Positions 1-10,290 of a DNA stretch of 64,000 bases are shown here, piece by piece (positions within the stretch are counted from its first letter, which is position 1; the number at the start of each line of letters is the position of its first letter). Source of the stretch: Rana temporaria (taxonomy: Eukaryota > Chordata > Amphibia > Anura > Ranidae); assembly GCF_905171775.1 (NCBI RefSeq), contig NC_053494.1, forward strand, positions 197,625,044 through 197,689,043, in the 5' to 3' direction. Under the pieces are notes generated by a model. That model did not search any database. It had not been told where the DNA came from and saw only the letters and a program-made list of their open reading frames with translations. The position numbers were made by a program, and so were the translations under genes.

Positions 1-390
1 TCCATTCCAGGGGAATTCTCATAGTCAATGGAAAAGAAAATAATATTCGCATTGACTTCAATGGCATGCAATACCGCATTAGGCAAGAGGTGGGGGGAGC
101 TGAAGAGCCTCGGAAACACTCGGAAAGGCCCGAGACAGCTCAGCTGACCTTGGAAATCCTCGGAAACACCCATCAACTAACTATTTCCGATTATTCTTAA
201 ACGGCTCCGCTCAGATCTGACTTCCCCGCACCTCAGGCCAAATCTGGTACTGCACATCCCATTAGCTTGAATTCTGCTTGTTTTGCGAGACAACACTCAA
301 ACCGAGTTAATTTTTTTTTTTAAAGTTGCCCGGCTATCAAAATGCTCGTTAACCGTGTTACTCGTAAACCAAGGTTCCACTGTAGTTCCC
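1..390 (-). mobile_element. DNA-transposon-like repeat, GGAACC-terminus family, cut by window edge
   Basis: The right end carries the terminal sequence AACCAAGGTTCCACTGTAG. The interior matches the copy at 18315-18770 in the opposite orientation: the segment on bright Cs and Gs around 'cctcggaaacactcggaa', the 'gcattgacttcaatggcatg' segment and the 'gcgagacaacactcaaaccgag' segment. No coding potential was seen. The left end lies outside the window. The superfamily is not determined. Confidence 0.6.
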
Positions 391-521
391 TGCCCCCAAT
401 GGCATAAACCCATCTGCTTTCTCGTCTATGTAATATAAAACAAAAAGCTCTTGACACCAGGAGACATCTTGAGGCATCTAGCCCATGTCTTGGTGGTTCA
501 TCTCTTATTTCTAAGGACACT

Positions 522-720
522 GGGGTAGATTCAGGTAGAATGGCTTATTTTTGTGCGGGCGTAGCGTATCTCAGATACGCTACGCCGCCGTAACTTAGTG
601 AGGCAGGTTCTGTATTCACCAAGAACCTGCGCCCTAGGTTACGGCGGCGCATCGTAAATCTGCCGGCGTAAGCGCGCCTAATTCAAAGAGGTGGGCGTGT
701 TTTATATAAATCATGTAAAC
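522..720 (+). mobile_element. Partial 3-bp-TSD MITE (gggccagattc family)
   Basis: Begins with GGGGTAGATTCAGGTAGAAT and contains the family's self-complementary block gcgtagcgtatctcagatacgctacgc. It then has the 'cctgcgccctaggttacggcggcgc' and 'gcgcgcctaattcaaa' segments seen in full copies such as 1720-2453. The far half and terminus are missing, so it is truncated near 720. Confidence 0.65.
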
Positions 721-1716
721 ATGATGCAGCAGCAGCCACAAATACATACCACCTACTCACAATATTTCCTTCTTGACTCCACATCCCCCAGAACTGGTGT
801 CTTGGGGTGCATTAGGCTGCAGTGATATCCAGATTAATTATGTGTTGCCCCCACATTTCCTATTATTTCTGCCATGGTAAGGTTGCCCATTCACTAGAAT
901 TACAATATCATCTATATTCCATTTCCTTTCCTCCTCTGCTGCCCTATCAGTCAACTCTACTGCATCATTACCCTCCTTCTGACACACCATCAACCCCCAC
1001 CATCTGCTGCCCTATCAGCTGCTTCTATTGAACCATTACTATCCTCCTAATTCAACATCTCCGTCCCTCTGCTCTCAATAACCCTTGCTTTCCAGTTGCA
1101 TGTGGATGGAAGATCCATAGGGAAAGTTAGGATGGCAGAAGCAGGTCATAGAGGTGTTGATTATTTTGAGAAGTAGCCACTCATCGCACTGGTGCCAGGG
1201 TCTAGCAACACTACTGTGTGCTCGTAGGCAGGTGCAGTCTACTTTCTCCACTGCATGTGGCAGCATTGGAGAGGGAGAGGAAGTCAAGAGGAACAGTTCC
1301 TCTATGGTTTCCTGGGTCACTGGGGAAGCTATCTGGTTGGATGCTGTCGCCCCATGTGACTGACGGCCATCTTGGGTCAGGAAGAGTCTATTTAAGACAC
1401 CGGCTCTCAGGCTTAGCCCGCATATAGCATGTGGGTGGTGTAGGGACAGGTCACCAGTCTGTTAGGGACAGTAAACAGTGGTAGCGAGAGGTTCCAGCTG
1501 AGTAGGGAAAGGATAGGAGCATGCCATCCTTCCTGGAAGCTTTCCCATTTGGGTACGGACTGGTCAGTCCATATTCCGCCCCTTAATAAAAACACGTGCA
1601 AATCCGAGTCCTGCTGTGCTACACATCCTGTGAGTGCTCTCGGTTGGTGGTCTCCTTGCTGGGCCTGCCGAGAATTACAAACTTTAATACAAGTTCTGTT
1701 TCCTGCAACTGGACCC
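721..1716. other. Intergenic stretch, nothing recognised
   Basis: No exon, RNA gene or repeat family could be recognised. 870-1040 is pyrimidine-rich with several short 'catctgctgccctatcagc'-like partial repeats. Open frames on both strands are under 90 codons and resemble nothing known. Confidence 0.5.
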
Positions 1717-1719
1717 TTA

Positions 1720-2453
1720 GGGCCAGATTCTCAGTGGAGATACGCCGTCGTATCTCTGTGTTGCGCCGTTGTATCTATGCGCCTGATTCTTAGAATCAGT
1801 TACGCATAGATATCTGTTAGATCCGACAGGCGTAAGTCTCTTACGCCGTCGGATCGCAACTGCATATTTACGCTGGCCGCTAGGTGGCGCTTCCGTCGAA
1901 TTCCGCATCGAGTATGCAAATTAGCTAGATACGCGAATTCCCGAACGTACGCCCGGCCGACGCAGTAAAGTTACGCCGTTTACGTTAGGCTTTTCCCGGC
2001 ATATAGTTACCCCTGCTATGTGGTGGCGTAAGTGCGGCGTACCAATGTGAAGTATGGCCGTCGTTCCCGCGTCGAAATTTGAAAAAGTTACGTCGTTTGC
2101 GTAAGTCGTCCGTGAATGGGGCTGGACGTCATTTACGTTCACGTCGAAATCAATGACGTCCTTGCGGTGTACTTTTGGAGCAATGCACACTGGGAAATTC
2201 CATGGACGGCACATGCGCCGTTCGGGAAAAACGTCAATCACGTCGGGTCACAGTACATTTACATAAAACATGCCCCCCTGATCCAAATTTGAATTAGGCG
2301 GGCTTACCCCGGCCGATTTACGCTACGCCGCCGCAACTTACGGAGCAAGTGCTTTGAGAATACAGCACTTGCCAGTCTAATTTGCGGAGGCGTAACGTAA
2401 ATCGGATACGTTACGCGGCCGCAAAGATACGCGGTTCTATGTGAATCTACCCC
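1720..2453. mobile_element. Full-length MITE with TTA duplication (PIF/Harbinger-like)
   Basis: The termini are GGGCCAGATTCTC on the left and GAATCTACCCC on the right, which are near-inverted repeats. They are flanked by TTA at 1717-1719 and TTA at 2454-2456. The interior is made of self-complementary blocks around 'tacgccgtcgtatc', with no transposase. A 3-bp A/T-rich duplication suits the PIF/Harbinger superfamily; that assignment is inference. At least ten other full or partial copies occur in this window. Confidence 0.75.
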
Positions 2454-2537
2454 TTAGTGTTTGCTTTTGCCGCACCACACTGCACCTCCCCCTGTGCTCC
2501 TATTCTTAAAGCTGGCCGTACATGTATTGATCTAATC

Positions 2538-3105
2538 CAGTGTTCTCCAAACTATGACCCCAGGGCCAGATGCGGCCCTTTGCTAGCCTTTATCCAGCCT
2601 TTGGGGCATTCTTTCTCTAAATAAGTCACTATTCCTCTCACTAACACCAACTGTGGGGAATAATTACTACCACTGACACAAATAAGGGGTCAACATTCCT
2701 CCCACTGCTAGTATCAATGATGGGACACTATTCTTCCCACTGACACTAACAATATGGCACTATTCCTCCCACTGACACCAATGGGTGGAAACTATTCCTC
2801 CAAATGACACCAATGATGGGAAACTATTCCTCCAAATGACTCCAACATTGGGGAGCTATTCCTCCCACTGATACCAATAATGGGGCACTATTCCTCCCAC
2901 TGATACCAATAATGGGGCACTATTCCTCCCACTGATACCAATGATAGGCTCCTCCTCCTCCTCCTGACCTCCTACCTTGAGGTCATGTTTATTCCCACTG
3001 ATGCTGGGCCTGGGACATTTTCTACCCCTCTGCCCACAATCTGCCCCCCCTAAAGTCTGAAAGACAGTAAACTGGCCCTTTATTTGAGAAGTTTGGAGAC
3101 CCCTG
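2538..3105. mobile_element. hAT-like non-autonomous element with internal minisatellite
   Basis: The left terminus is CAGTGTTCTCCAAACTATG and the right is AAGTTTGGAGACCCCTG, forming imperfect terminal inverted repeats. The flanks atctaatc (2530-2537) and atgtaatc (3106-3113) match at 7 of 8 bases, the duplication length of hAT elements. The interior holds the array described at 2620-2950. The same right terminus recurs at 26537-26556. Confidence 0.7.
2620..2950. repeat. Minisatellite, about 30-bp unit, inside hAT element
   Basis: About ten degenerate copies of a unit reading roughly 'attcctcccactgataccaa' followed by 'tgatggggcact'. The last three copies (2875-2950) are nearly identical, so array growth there is the most recent. 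Confidence 0.8.
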
Positions 3106-3405
3106 ATGTAATCATTAGAGAAAATGGTTGTTTCAATATTATGAACAGATCCATCAGTTATTAACCATTTGATTGTTCAACTGATGGCTATCTAATGTGT
3201 TGCTTTTGAGCCGCTTTACTTTGCTATAGGAGATGAAAAGCAGTCCAGAGACGGCATCATAAAGCATGTATTTGCCAAAACACAATGGAAGCCTAGGCCC
3301 GGTAAGCATAGAGATAAACACCGGCATAGGCTTCTCTGTAGCGTACAAGTTCAAGAGCCCAGTCCTTTGTTCCCTTCGCAAATGCAGGTCAGGAGCAAAA
3401 AAAAA
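3106..3405. other. Intergenic stretch, nothing recognised
   Basis: Short unique-looking DNA between two elements. No exon-like frame with splice sites and no repeat family was identified. Confidence 0.45.
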
Positions 3406-4096
3406 ACAACTTAGGTGTGGGGAGCGTGTTTTATGTTAATTCTTGGTGACCCGACGTGATTGACGTTTTTTTACGAACGGCGCATGCGCCGTCCATGTAC
3501 ATATACCAGTGTGCATTGCTCCAAAGTACGCCGCAAGGACGTATTGGTTTCAACGTGAACGTAAATTACGTCCAGCCCTATTCGCGAACGACTTACGCAA
3601 ACGACGTAAAAAATTCTAATTTCGACACGGGAACAACGGCTATACTTAACATTGCGTGCGCCACCTAATAGCAGGAGTAACCTTACGCCGAAAAAGCCTA
3701 ACGTAAACGACGTAAAAAAATAGCGCCGGCGTACGTAAATTTGTGAATCGGCTTATCTAGGTCATTTGCATATTCTACGCCGAAAACGACGGAAGCGCCA
3801 CCTAGCGGCCAGCGTAAATATGCACCCTAAGATACGACGGTGTAAGAGACTTACGCCAGTCGCATCTGATGCCCCGTACACACCATCACTTTATGTGATG
3901 AAAAAAAACGACGTTTTTAAAAACGTCACTTTAATTGACCGTGTGTGGGGGAAAACTTCATTTTATGTCTTGTAAAAACGACTAAAAAAAAATTGAAGCA
4001 TGCTTCAATTTTATGTGTCGTTTATCAAAACGTTGTTTTTTACTTCACAGAAATTGACCGTGTGTAGCCGTCGTATCTCCTTTGTGAATCTGGGCC
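3406..4096. mobile_element. 3-bp-TSD MITE, left end degraded, with a nested MITE
   Basis: The right terminus is GTGAATCTGGGCC, ending at 4096. The interior blocks (gacgtgattgacg, cgtgaacgtaaattacgtcc, ctagcggccagcgtaaatat) match 1720-2453 and 18822-19510. The left terminus is missing or decayed. Sequence of another family interrupts it at about 3871-4063. Confidence 0.65.
3871..4063. mobile_element. Nested MITE fragment, CGTACACAC-terminus family
   Basis: Starts GCCCCGTACACACCATCAC and ends near GACCGTGTGTAG, which are inverted termini. The interior is dominated by 'aaaacgacg' and 'cgtttttt' runs with self-complementarity. It interrupts the surrounding MITE between 'cgcatct' and 'ccgtcgtatctcc'. 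Confidence 0.55.
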
Positions 4097-4513
4097 TAAG
4101 CCTACACTACTGACATTGGAGACCATCAGCATTGTCTGTCAGTTTATTGTCCAATTGTTTGTGGGCCCCTCCATGACCTTGGCCGACCCATGCTTCTTAC
4201 GGGAAAGCCAACCTAAATGGTTGCACACTATTGTTCCCCCTAAAGGGGCCCCGCATGATCCTGCTCCCTCCTCCTTCTCCCATAGGCACAACTTGCATAT
4301 CTATACAGAGATATTTAGTTAGAAAGACATCAGTCAGGACATGCATGGCTTCCCCGCGGTCTAATGTTCAGGCCTAGGCCTATGATGTAACAGTTGACCC
4401 TTTCACTGCCATGACAATAGGACAGTGTAGGTATGTGTAGATCGCACTGTCACAGAAGAACATATCTAAAGGGAAAGCACCAGCAGGCAGGACAGGAGGT
4501 CCGGGTACCGTAC

Positions 4514-4717
4514 CTGGACACAATGGCGGCCAGTTTGGTCTCTATGAAGTCCTGCATGCACTGGTGCTCTGTGGAATTCTGTAGGAAGAGGCGGAAGGAC
4601 TCGACGTATCGGCTGTTGTCAGACATCAGGCTCCTCATCTCAGGCTCCATGTTTTCTTCCTCCGCAGCAAAGAGAATGAAAAGCTTCTTGTGTTTGTCTT
4701 GGCCTCGGCTCCCGGCC
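4514..4717 (-). CDS. hnmt: HNMT-like gene B, first coding exon (rest of gene outside the window)
   Basis: Histamine N-methyltransferase transfers a methyl group from S-adenosylmethionine to histamine in the cytosol. The exon lies between an acceptor (ttttctcacacag, ending at 4718) and a donor (CCAG|gtacgg, donor at 4513). From ATG at 4650 it gives 45 codons plus two bases. The frame contains SDNSRYVESF, STEHQCMQDF and a following KL, matching the N-terminus of vertebrate HNMT (about 292 aa), including the Tyr, Phe and Glu known to touch histamine in human HNMT (Tyr15, Phe19, Glu28). It ends in phase 2, like the first coding exon of gene A. The frame stays open from the ATG back to the acceptor (22 codons), so an upstream start is possible; I chose 4650 because it puts the start near the family's usual place. 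Later exons must lie left of position 1, or in 1-4500 if short and unrecognised. Confidence 0.85.
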
Positions 4718-4881
4718 CTGTGTGAGAAAAGACAGGATTTCAGTGCTGTGCCCGGGAGATATTAACTGTGTGCAGATCGTCCACGCTTACTGCTTCCGAT
4801 GTGTTAGATGCTTCAGTTTCATTTCCTGTACAATTCTTTATTTGTGATGCACAGAAGGAGGACAGAAATACAAGATCTTAA

Positions 4882-5124
4882 AGGAACACTAAAGGCAATT
4901 TTTTTTTTTTTAAATAACAAACATGTTATACTTACCTCCACTGTGCAGCTCGTTTTGCACAGAGTGTCCCCGTATCCTGTCTTCTGGGGTCCCTCGGCGG
5001 CTGTCTCGGCTCCTCCTCGCAAAAGCTTTCCACCTTCATGCGAGCGAGCGAGCATGGTGGAAAGCTTTTGCGGGCGCGCTCCCGTGATACAGCGGCGTTG
5101 ACACACATTGCAACAAAACACATG
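4882..5124 (+). mobile_element. Left part of a TTAA-flanked element
   Basis: TTAA at 4878-4881 is followed by AGGAACACTAAAGGC, a poly-T tract and 'acatgttatacttacctccac'. A near copy of this segment is at 38010-38090 and a related one at 8160-8200. The right end is missing. An inverted pair of 'ggaaagcttttgcg'-type segments spans 5020-5075. Confidence 0.55.
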
Positions 5125-5849
5125 AGCCCGGATTCAAAGAGAATTGCGCTTTTTTTGCAGAGGCGCAGGGCAACGATTTTGCCCGGCGCCCCCGCAAATT
5201 TGCTCCGCTGCCCTCGATTCACGGAGCAGTAGCTCCGTAAATTGCGAGGGCGCGCCGGCAAAATTGCCCGGCGCTAGAGCACGCAATTTAAATGATCCCG
5301 TAGGGGGCGGGAATCATTTAAATTAGCCGAGTGTAGAGCGCATGCTCCGTCGGGAAACTTTCCCGACGTGCATTGCGGCAAATGACGTGGCAAGGACGTC
5401 ATTTGTTTCAGAGTGAACGTGAATGGCGTCCAGCGCCATTCACGAATCACTTACGCAAACGACGTAACATTCAAATATCGCGACGCGGGAACGACGGGTA
5501 TCCTTTAGCATTGGCTGCCCCTACTATTAGAAGGGGCAGCCTTACGCTAAACACGCCGTACGGAAACAACTTAACTTGCGTACGCAGGGCACACGCAACA
5601 TTGTGAATCGGTGTTAGTATGCAATTTGCATACTATACACTGAGCACAATGGGAGCGCCCCCTAGCGGGCATCGCAAGAATGCAGCCTAAAATATGCGTG
5701 GCATAAGAGCCTTATGCCACGCAGATTTTAGGCTGCAGTCGGCGTTACGATGTTCCTGAACCAGGAGCACTCGTAACGCCAGAGCAAGTAAGCAATTGCG
5801 CTGTGTAACCTATGGTTACACAGGCGCAATTGCTTATTGAATCTGGGCC
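5125..5849. mobile_element. Full-length MITE with ATG duplication (gggccagattc family)
   Basis: The termini AGCCCGGATTCAAAG and TTGAATCTGGGCC form an inverted pair flanked by ATG at 5122-5124 and 5850-5852. The interior has gacgtggcaaggacgtcatt and 'cgtgaacgtgaatggcgtcc' blocks shared with 18822-19510. The outer parts differ from other copies ('caattgc' and 'gcaattg' blocks), which marks a subfamily. Confidence 0.75.
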
Positions 5850-5895
5850 ATGGTAACAGTTTACCAAATGATGTGGTGTGCTAAAGCATATAATT

Positions 5896-6467
5896 CAGGA
5901 ATCTTCAAACTACGGCCCTCCAGCTGTTGCAGAACTACAAATCCCATGAGGCATTGTAAAACTCTAATGCCGCGTACACACGATCGGTCAAACCGATGAG
6001 AATGGTCTGATGGACCGTTTTCATCGGACCAAACCGATCGTGTGTGGGCCCCATCGGTTATTTAACCATAGGTTAAAAAAAGCAATCTTGTTTTAAATTT
6101 AACCGATGGATACCTAACCGATAGAAAAAAAAACGATCGTTAGTAGGCACAACCAAAAAAAAAAAATCCATGCATGCTCAGAATCAAGTCGACGCATGCT
6201 TGGAAGCGTTGAACTTCGTTTTTTTCAGCACGTCGTTGTGTTTTACGTCACCGCGTTCTGACACGATCGGTTATTTAACCAATGGTGTGTAGGCGCGACA
6301 GACCATCAGTCAGCTTCATCGGTTAACCAATGAAAACGGTCTATCAGACCGTTTTCTCATCGGATGGACCGATCGTGTGTACGCGGCATAACATTCACAG
6401 ACAAGACTAGGCATGATGGGAATTGTAGTTCCTGAACAACTGGAGGGCCGTAGTTTGAGGACCCCTG
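5896..6467. mobile_element. hAT-like repeat interrupted by a nested MITE
   Basis: The left end is CAGGAATCTTCAAACTACGG and the right is CCGTAGTTTGAGGACCCCTG. The sub-terminal pair 'gaactacaaatcccatgagg' and 'catgatgggaattgtagttc' is also inverted. I did not find an exact 8-bp duplication at these bounds, so the superfamily rests on the CAG..CTG termini. The MITE at 5968-6388 splits it. Confidence 0.55.
5968..6388. mobile_element. Nested MITE, GTACACACGATCGG termini, TAA duplication
   Basis: The termini TGCCGCGTACACACGATCGG and CCGATCGTGTGTACGCGGCA are perfect inverted repeats over 20 bp, flanked by TAA at 5965-5967 and 6389-6391. There is no coding sequence. It sits inside the hAT-like repeat 5896-6467 and is therefore younger than it. 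Confidence 0.8.
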
Positions 6468-6849
6468 GGCCATATATGCATTAGCAAGGTGCTTTGGGGT
6501 GCCATTAACCACTTCAGCCCCGGAAGAACTTACCTCCTTCCTGACCAGAGCACTTTTGCGATTCGGCACTGCGTCGCATTAACTGACAATTGCGCGGTCG
6601 TGTGGCACTGTACCCAAACAAAATTGACGTCCTTTTTCCCCACAAATAGAGCTTTCTTTTGGTGGTATTTGATCACCTCTGCAATTTAAATTTTTTGCTC
6701 TATAAACAAAAAAAGAGCGACAATTTAAAAAATATATATATTTTTTACTATTTGCTATAATAAATATCCTTAAAAAATATTTAAAAAAAATGTTTTCCTC
6801 AGTTTAGGCCGATATGTACCGTTTAACACAATTTTATGGTCAGTGTCCA

Positions 6850-7045
6850 TCTGCAGCCTCAATGCAGCCTAATCTGTGCCCATCTCCAGCCTATGTGCCC
6901 ATCTCCAGCCTATATGCAGCCTATGTGCCCATCTCCAGCCTAAATGCAGCCTATGTGCCCATCTCCAGTCTATGTGCCCATCTCCAGCCTAAATGCAGCC
7001 TATGTGCCCATCTTCAGCCTAGATGCAGCCTATGTGCCCATTTGT
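6850..7045. repeat. Minisatellite with tatgtgcccatc core
   Basis: About seven copies of a variable unit built from 'cagcctatgtgcccatctc' and 'cagcctaaatg'. The core tgtgcccatc is shared with the arrays at 39385-39735 and 56860-56965. Confidence 0.8.
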
Positions 7046-7086
7046 AGCCTCACCATCTCTCGTGAAGTGAGGGAATCACCAAGCCG

Positions 7087-7236
7087 TCATCTCCTGTTCA
7101 CTCGTCGGCAGTCACATACACAGTCCCGCCTCCGCCATCGGCATTGGACCAGCTCCTGTGATTGATAGAACACTGGTCCAATGCCGGTGGTGGAAGCGGG
7201 ACTGTGTGTGTGACGTTAGAGTAAACAGGAGATGAC
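7087..7236. repeat. Imperfect hairpin
   Basis: Arms of about 65 bp: 'catctcctgttcac' to 'cggcattggaccag' pairs with 'ctggtccaatgccgg' to 'taaacaggagatg', around a short loop 'ctcctgtgattgatagaaca'. It lies within the TA-flanked element. Confidence 0.75.
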
Positions 7237-7455
7237 GTCTCGGAGATGACGGCTCGGTGAATTCTGGCGGCGCTCGTCCCCCTCTGAGCCCAAGGTACAC
7301 TACTATCGGCGTATAACACGCACCCGTGATTTTCCCCCTATTTTCAGGGAGAAAAAGTGTGTGTTATACGCCGATAAATACGGTATTCTTCCATATGTTT
7401 TTGGTAAAAAAAAAGAAAAAACGCAATAAGCGTATATTGATTGGTTTGCGCATAC

Positions 7456-7815
7456 CTGTATAAAACAGGTATTTGCATCACTTCCAGGTATTGACTCCCG
7501 CGGGAGTCACGCCCCTTTGCGTCCCCCCCCCCCCCCCCCCGCTGTCTTCTGGGAAACTTAGTGTTCCCAGGAGAGAGCGGGGACAAGTGACGGCGCGCCG
7601 CTCACTTGCGCTTGCGCAGTAGGGAACCGGGCAGTGAAGCCGCAAGGCTTCACTTCCTGATTCCCTCACCAAGCATGGCGGCGGCAGCATCCGAGGACCG
7701 AGCAATTGCTCGTCCTCGTCTGCCGACTTCGCGGACACGCTGGACGGGTAAGTGTTAATTTTTTAAAAGTCAGCAGCTGCAAAATTTGTAGCTGCTGGCT
7801 TTAAAAAAAAAAAAA
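7456..7815 (-). mobile_element. Fragment of AGCGGAGTTCC (TTAA) family, reverse orientation
   Basis: Reads as the reverse of 61990-62300: acctgtataaaacaggta, then the 'gggaaccgggcagtgaagcc' block, and finally the paired 'gtcagcagctgcaaa' and 'tttgtagctgctggc' segments. It includes a pure C run at about 7526-7541. It is fused to the preceding 1-kb repeat without clear termini. Confidence 0.55.
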
Positions 7816-7819
7816 AATC

Positions 7820-8090
7820 GGGGGGTCCTCCGTTTTAATTGTGTCCTAGGGAGTGATTCTAACTGTGTGGGGGGGGGGGGGGGGCTACGAGTGACACAAC
7901 AGTGATCACTGCTCCAAATGACAGGGAGCAGTAGATCAGTGTCCTGTCACTAGGCAGAACAGGGAAATGCCTTGTTTACACTGGCGTCCCCCCCGTTCTG
8001 CCTCTCCGTGACACGATCGCCGGACATCGAGTCCGTGGGTCCCGCGGGCGCGGTCATGGAGCACGCGGCAGCAAATTCAAAGCAACGTTA
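7820..8090 (+). mobile_element. 3' fragment of the 1-kb TTAA repeat
   Basis: Matches the 3' third of full copies: 'gtgattctaactgtg', a long G run, an inverted 'cactgctcc' and 'ggagcagtag' pair, then the GC-rich 'cgatcgccggacatcg' segment. No termini are present. Confidence 0.55.
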
Positions 8091-8127
8091 AAAATGACAT
8101 TTCATGATGTGAAATTCCTAATCTTAA

Positions 8128-8502
8128 ACTGATTGTAAACCCTCAATTTTTTGTTTTTAATAAACATAACAAATATGTTATACTTACCTGCTCTGTGCAA
8201 TGTTTTTTCACAGAGCCCTGGTCCTTTTCTTCTGGGGGGGGGCATTGGGGCACCAGGCCCCTCCTCTTAATAGGTTCCCCCAGGGTCACAGCTTCTGTGT
8301 GTCTCCCAGAAGATGGGGGAGGGGCCGGACATGGCGTAGATCGCCGCGGATACTGCGGCGATCTATGCCTGGAAGTGGGAGTAAATACGTGTATTACACA
8401 GGTATCTGCTTCCTCCTCCCCCTGAAAGGTGCCAAATGTGACACTGAAGGGGGGAAGGGGATTACGAAAAGCGGAAGTTCCATTTTTGGGTGTAACTCCG
8501 CT
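8128..8502. mobile_element. TTAA-flanked short element
   Basis: TTAA at 8124-8127 and 8503-8506. The right end is GGGTGTAACTCCGCT. The interior has 'aacaaatatgttatacttacc', 'tcttctggggg' and 'gtgtattacacaggtatctgc', as in the copies at 44449-44923 and 61922-62379. The left terminus (ACTGATTGTAAACCC) does not pair well with the right, so it is recombinant or diverged. Confidence 0.6.
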
Positions 8503-8506
8503 TTAA

Positions 8507-8954
8507 GGGCAGTAATCTGTAATACTATCAGCTAATCCTCTTGAGTTTAGATACACTTTAGGCTTTTCAGCCGCCTCTGAAACAGTTGCACTCAGAAAAC
8601 GCAGCTAGAAGCTGGAAGGCTGGAAGGCTGGAAGTGAGAGTTCATGTTGTACTAAATATGTGGAATTCCAGGAACTCTGAGAATGTACATACAGACTCTT
8701 CCTATGCCAACCAGCTGGTGCCACTCTCCTGTGGTGGGTGCCAATATTTCTTTGTATCTTTTTAAATCAATTAGGAAATGACTTTCAGGCAGAACTCTGA
8801 CATACTGTATGTGTTAGTGCTCTGTAGACCCTTTATGTAGAATGTGCAATTAGTGAATCCAGGAAGAGCCTCTCGTTTCTCAGCAAGGACTATATAAAGG
8901 GATGTAGGTTTTCAGTCCCGACATAGGACTTTGCATAGGTCCAGCCACTGCATG
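8507..8954. other. Intergenic stretch, nothing recognised
   Basis: Low-copy-looking sequence with a short 'gctggaaggctggaaggct' tandem at about 8610-8632. No gene or element was identified. Confidence 0.45.
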
Positions 8955-9905
8955 GCACAACCAGGAACAGGACAGTACTTGGGTCCAGGGACAGGACCAG
9001 GAACAGCACACTGCACAGGACCAGGGACAGGACACTGCACTGGACCAGGAACAGGACACTGCACTGGACCAGCACACTGCACTGGACCAGGAACAGGACA
9101 CTGCACAGGACCAGGACACTGCTCGGGTTCAGGGACAGGACACTGCTCGGGTTCAGGGACAGGACACTGCTCAGGGACAGGACACTGCACAGGACCAGGG
9201 ACAGGACACTGCACAGGACCAGGGACAGGACACTGCACAGGACCAGGGACAGGACACTGCACTGGACCAGGACACTGCAGTGGACCAGGAACAGGACACT
9301 GCACAGGACCAGGACACTGCTCGGGTTCAGGGACAGGACACTGCTCGGGTTCAGGGACAGGACACTGCACAGGACCAAGAACAGGACACTGCACAGGACC
9401 AGGGACAGGACACTGCACAGGACCAAGAACAGGACACTACACAGGACCAGGGACAGGACACTGCACAGGACCAGGAACAGGACACTGCTCGGGCTCAGGA
9501 ACAGGACCAGGAACAGGACACTGCTCGGGTTCAAGGACAGGACACTGCTCGGGTCCAGGGAGAGGATACTGCTCGGGTCTAGGAACAGGACACTGCTCGG
9601 GTCTAGGAACAGGACACTGCTCGGGCTCAGGAACAGGACACTGCACAGGAACAGGACACTGCTCGGGTCCAAGGACAGGACACTGCTCGGGTCCAATGAC
9701 AGGACACTGCTCGGGTCCAATGACAAGACACTGCTCGGGTCCAAGGACAGGACACTGCTCGGGTCTAGGAACAGGACACTGCTCGGGTCTAGGAACAGGA
9801 CACTGCTCGGGTCTAGGAACAGGACACTGCTCGGGTCTAGGAACAGGACACTGCTCGGGTCTAGGAACAGGACACTGCTCGGGTCTAGGAGTCTAGGAAC
9901 AGGGC
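8955..9905. repeat. Large minisatellite, 24-bp unit (ggacaggacactgc core)
   Basis: About 40 units, each around 24 bp with 15- and 18-bp variants. Two unit types alternate regionally: 'acaggaccagggacaggaca' in the left half and 'tcgggtctaggaacaggaca' in the right half, each followed by ctgc. Almost all unit lengths are multiples of three, so long open frames of over 300 codons arise on both strands. They have no initiation context or homology and are not taken as genes. Confidence 0.95.
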
Positions 9906-10290
9906 ACTGCATTGGTTCAGGTACAGAACATTGCACAGGCCCAGGTTCAGGAACAAGATATTGCAGTTCTAGATCCAGTTCTGACAACTCTGTGCTCTGT
10001 GTATAGAAAGTTCAGTAGAAAGCAGAAGTGTACTCACCGGACTGGGAAGTTGTGAAGTTGCAGCAAGCTGAGATGACATGAATGAGGGATTGCAGAGTCA
10101 TCACTCCTTCTGTACCGCCTACACATTCCACCCAGGTCATGTGTTCAGGAAGCCACTCAGCTAATGCCTATTGTAAATGCAGAGTATGAGTTTAGGTTTG
10201 TGTCTGTGTTAGGCAATAATATTCTGACACAAAAAAAAAAAAAAGGTATCACAGACAGAACTGAGCTGCGTTGCTGCCAGGGCGCGAATA
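9906..10290. other. Intergenic stretch, nothing recognised
   Basis: Contains a 14-A run near 10231. No exon or named repeat was identified. Confidence 0.4.

Larger units (their letters stand above)
6819..7383. mobile_element. TA-flanked element with CCGTATTTA-type termini, nested
   Basis: Begins CCGTTTAACAC after TA (6817-6818) and ends TAAATACGG before TA (7384-7385). Removing it and one TA restores the host repeat's 'gccgatatgTAttcttc'. It contains a minisatellite (6850-7045), a hairpin (7087-7236) and a near-palindromic right end (7303-7383). A TA duplication is typical of Tc1/mariner-type elements; the assignment is inference. Confidence 0.7.
6509..7455 (+). mobile_element. TTAA-flanked 1-kb repeat, partial copy split by a TA-flanked element
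   Basis: TTAA at 6505-6508 is followed by CCACTTCAGCCCCGGA. The copy shows the family's conserved stretches 'tagagctttcttttggtgg', 'gctataataaatatcc' and 'cctcagtttaggccgata'. It is interrupted at 6819-7383 and resumes with 'ttcttccatatgtttttgg' and 'cgcaataagcgtatattg'. It breaks off near 7450. Confidence 0.75.

Noticed and set aside
5896..6467. Exact 8-bp duplication for this hAT-like repeat
   Set aside because: Flanks atataatt and ggccatat do not match, so I left the duplication unclaimed.
6640..6700. Conserved 'tttcttttggtggtatttgatcacc' as a possible conserved regulatory element
   Set aside because: It recurs in about a dozen copies of the 1-kb TTAA repeat, so its conservation reflects copy number.
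8890..9987. 365-codon minus frame and 321-codon plus frame
   Set aside because: Both are read through the 24-bp minisatellite at 8955-9905; the repeats of PSSVLSLD and GTGHCSG type have no homology, splice context or conserved start.
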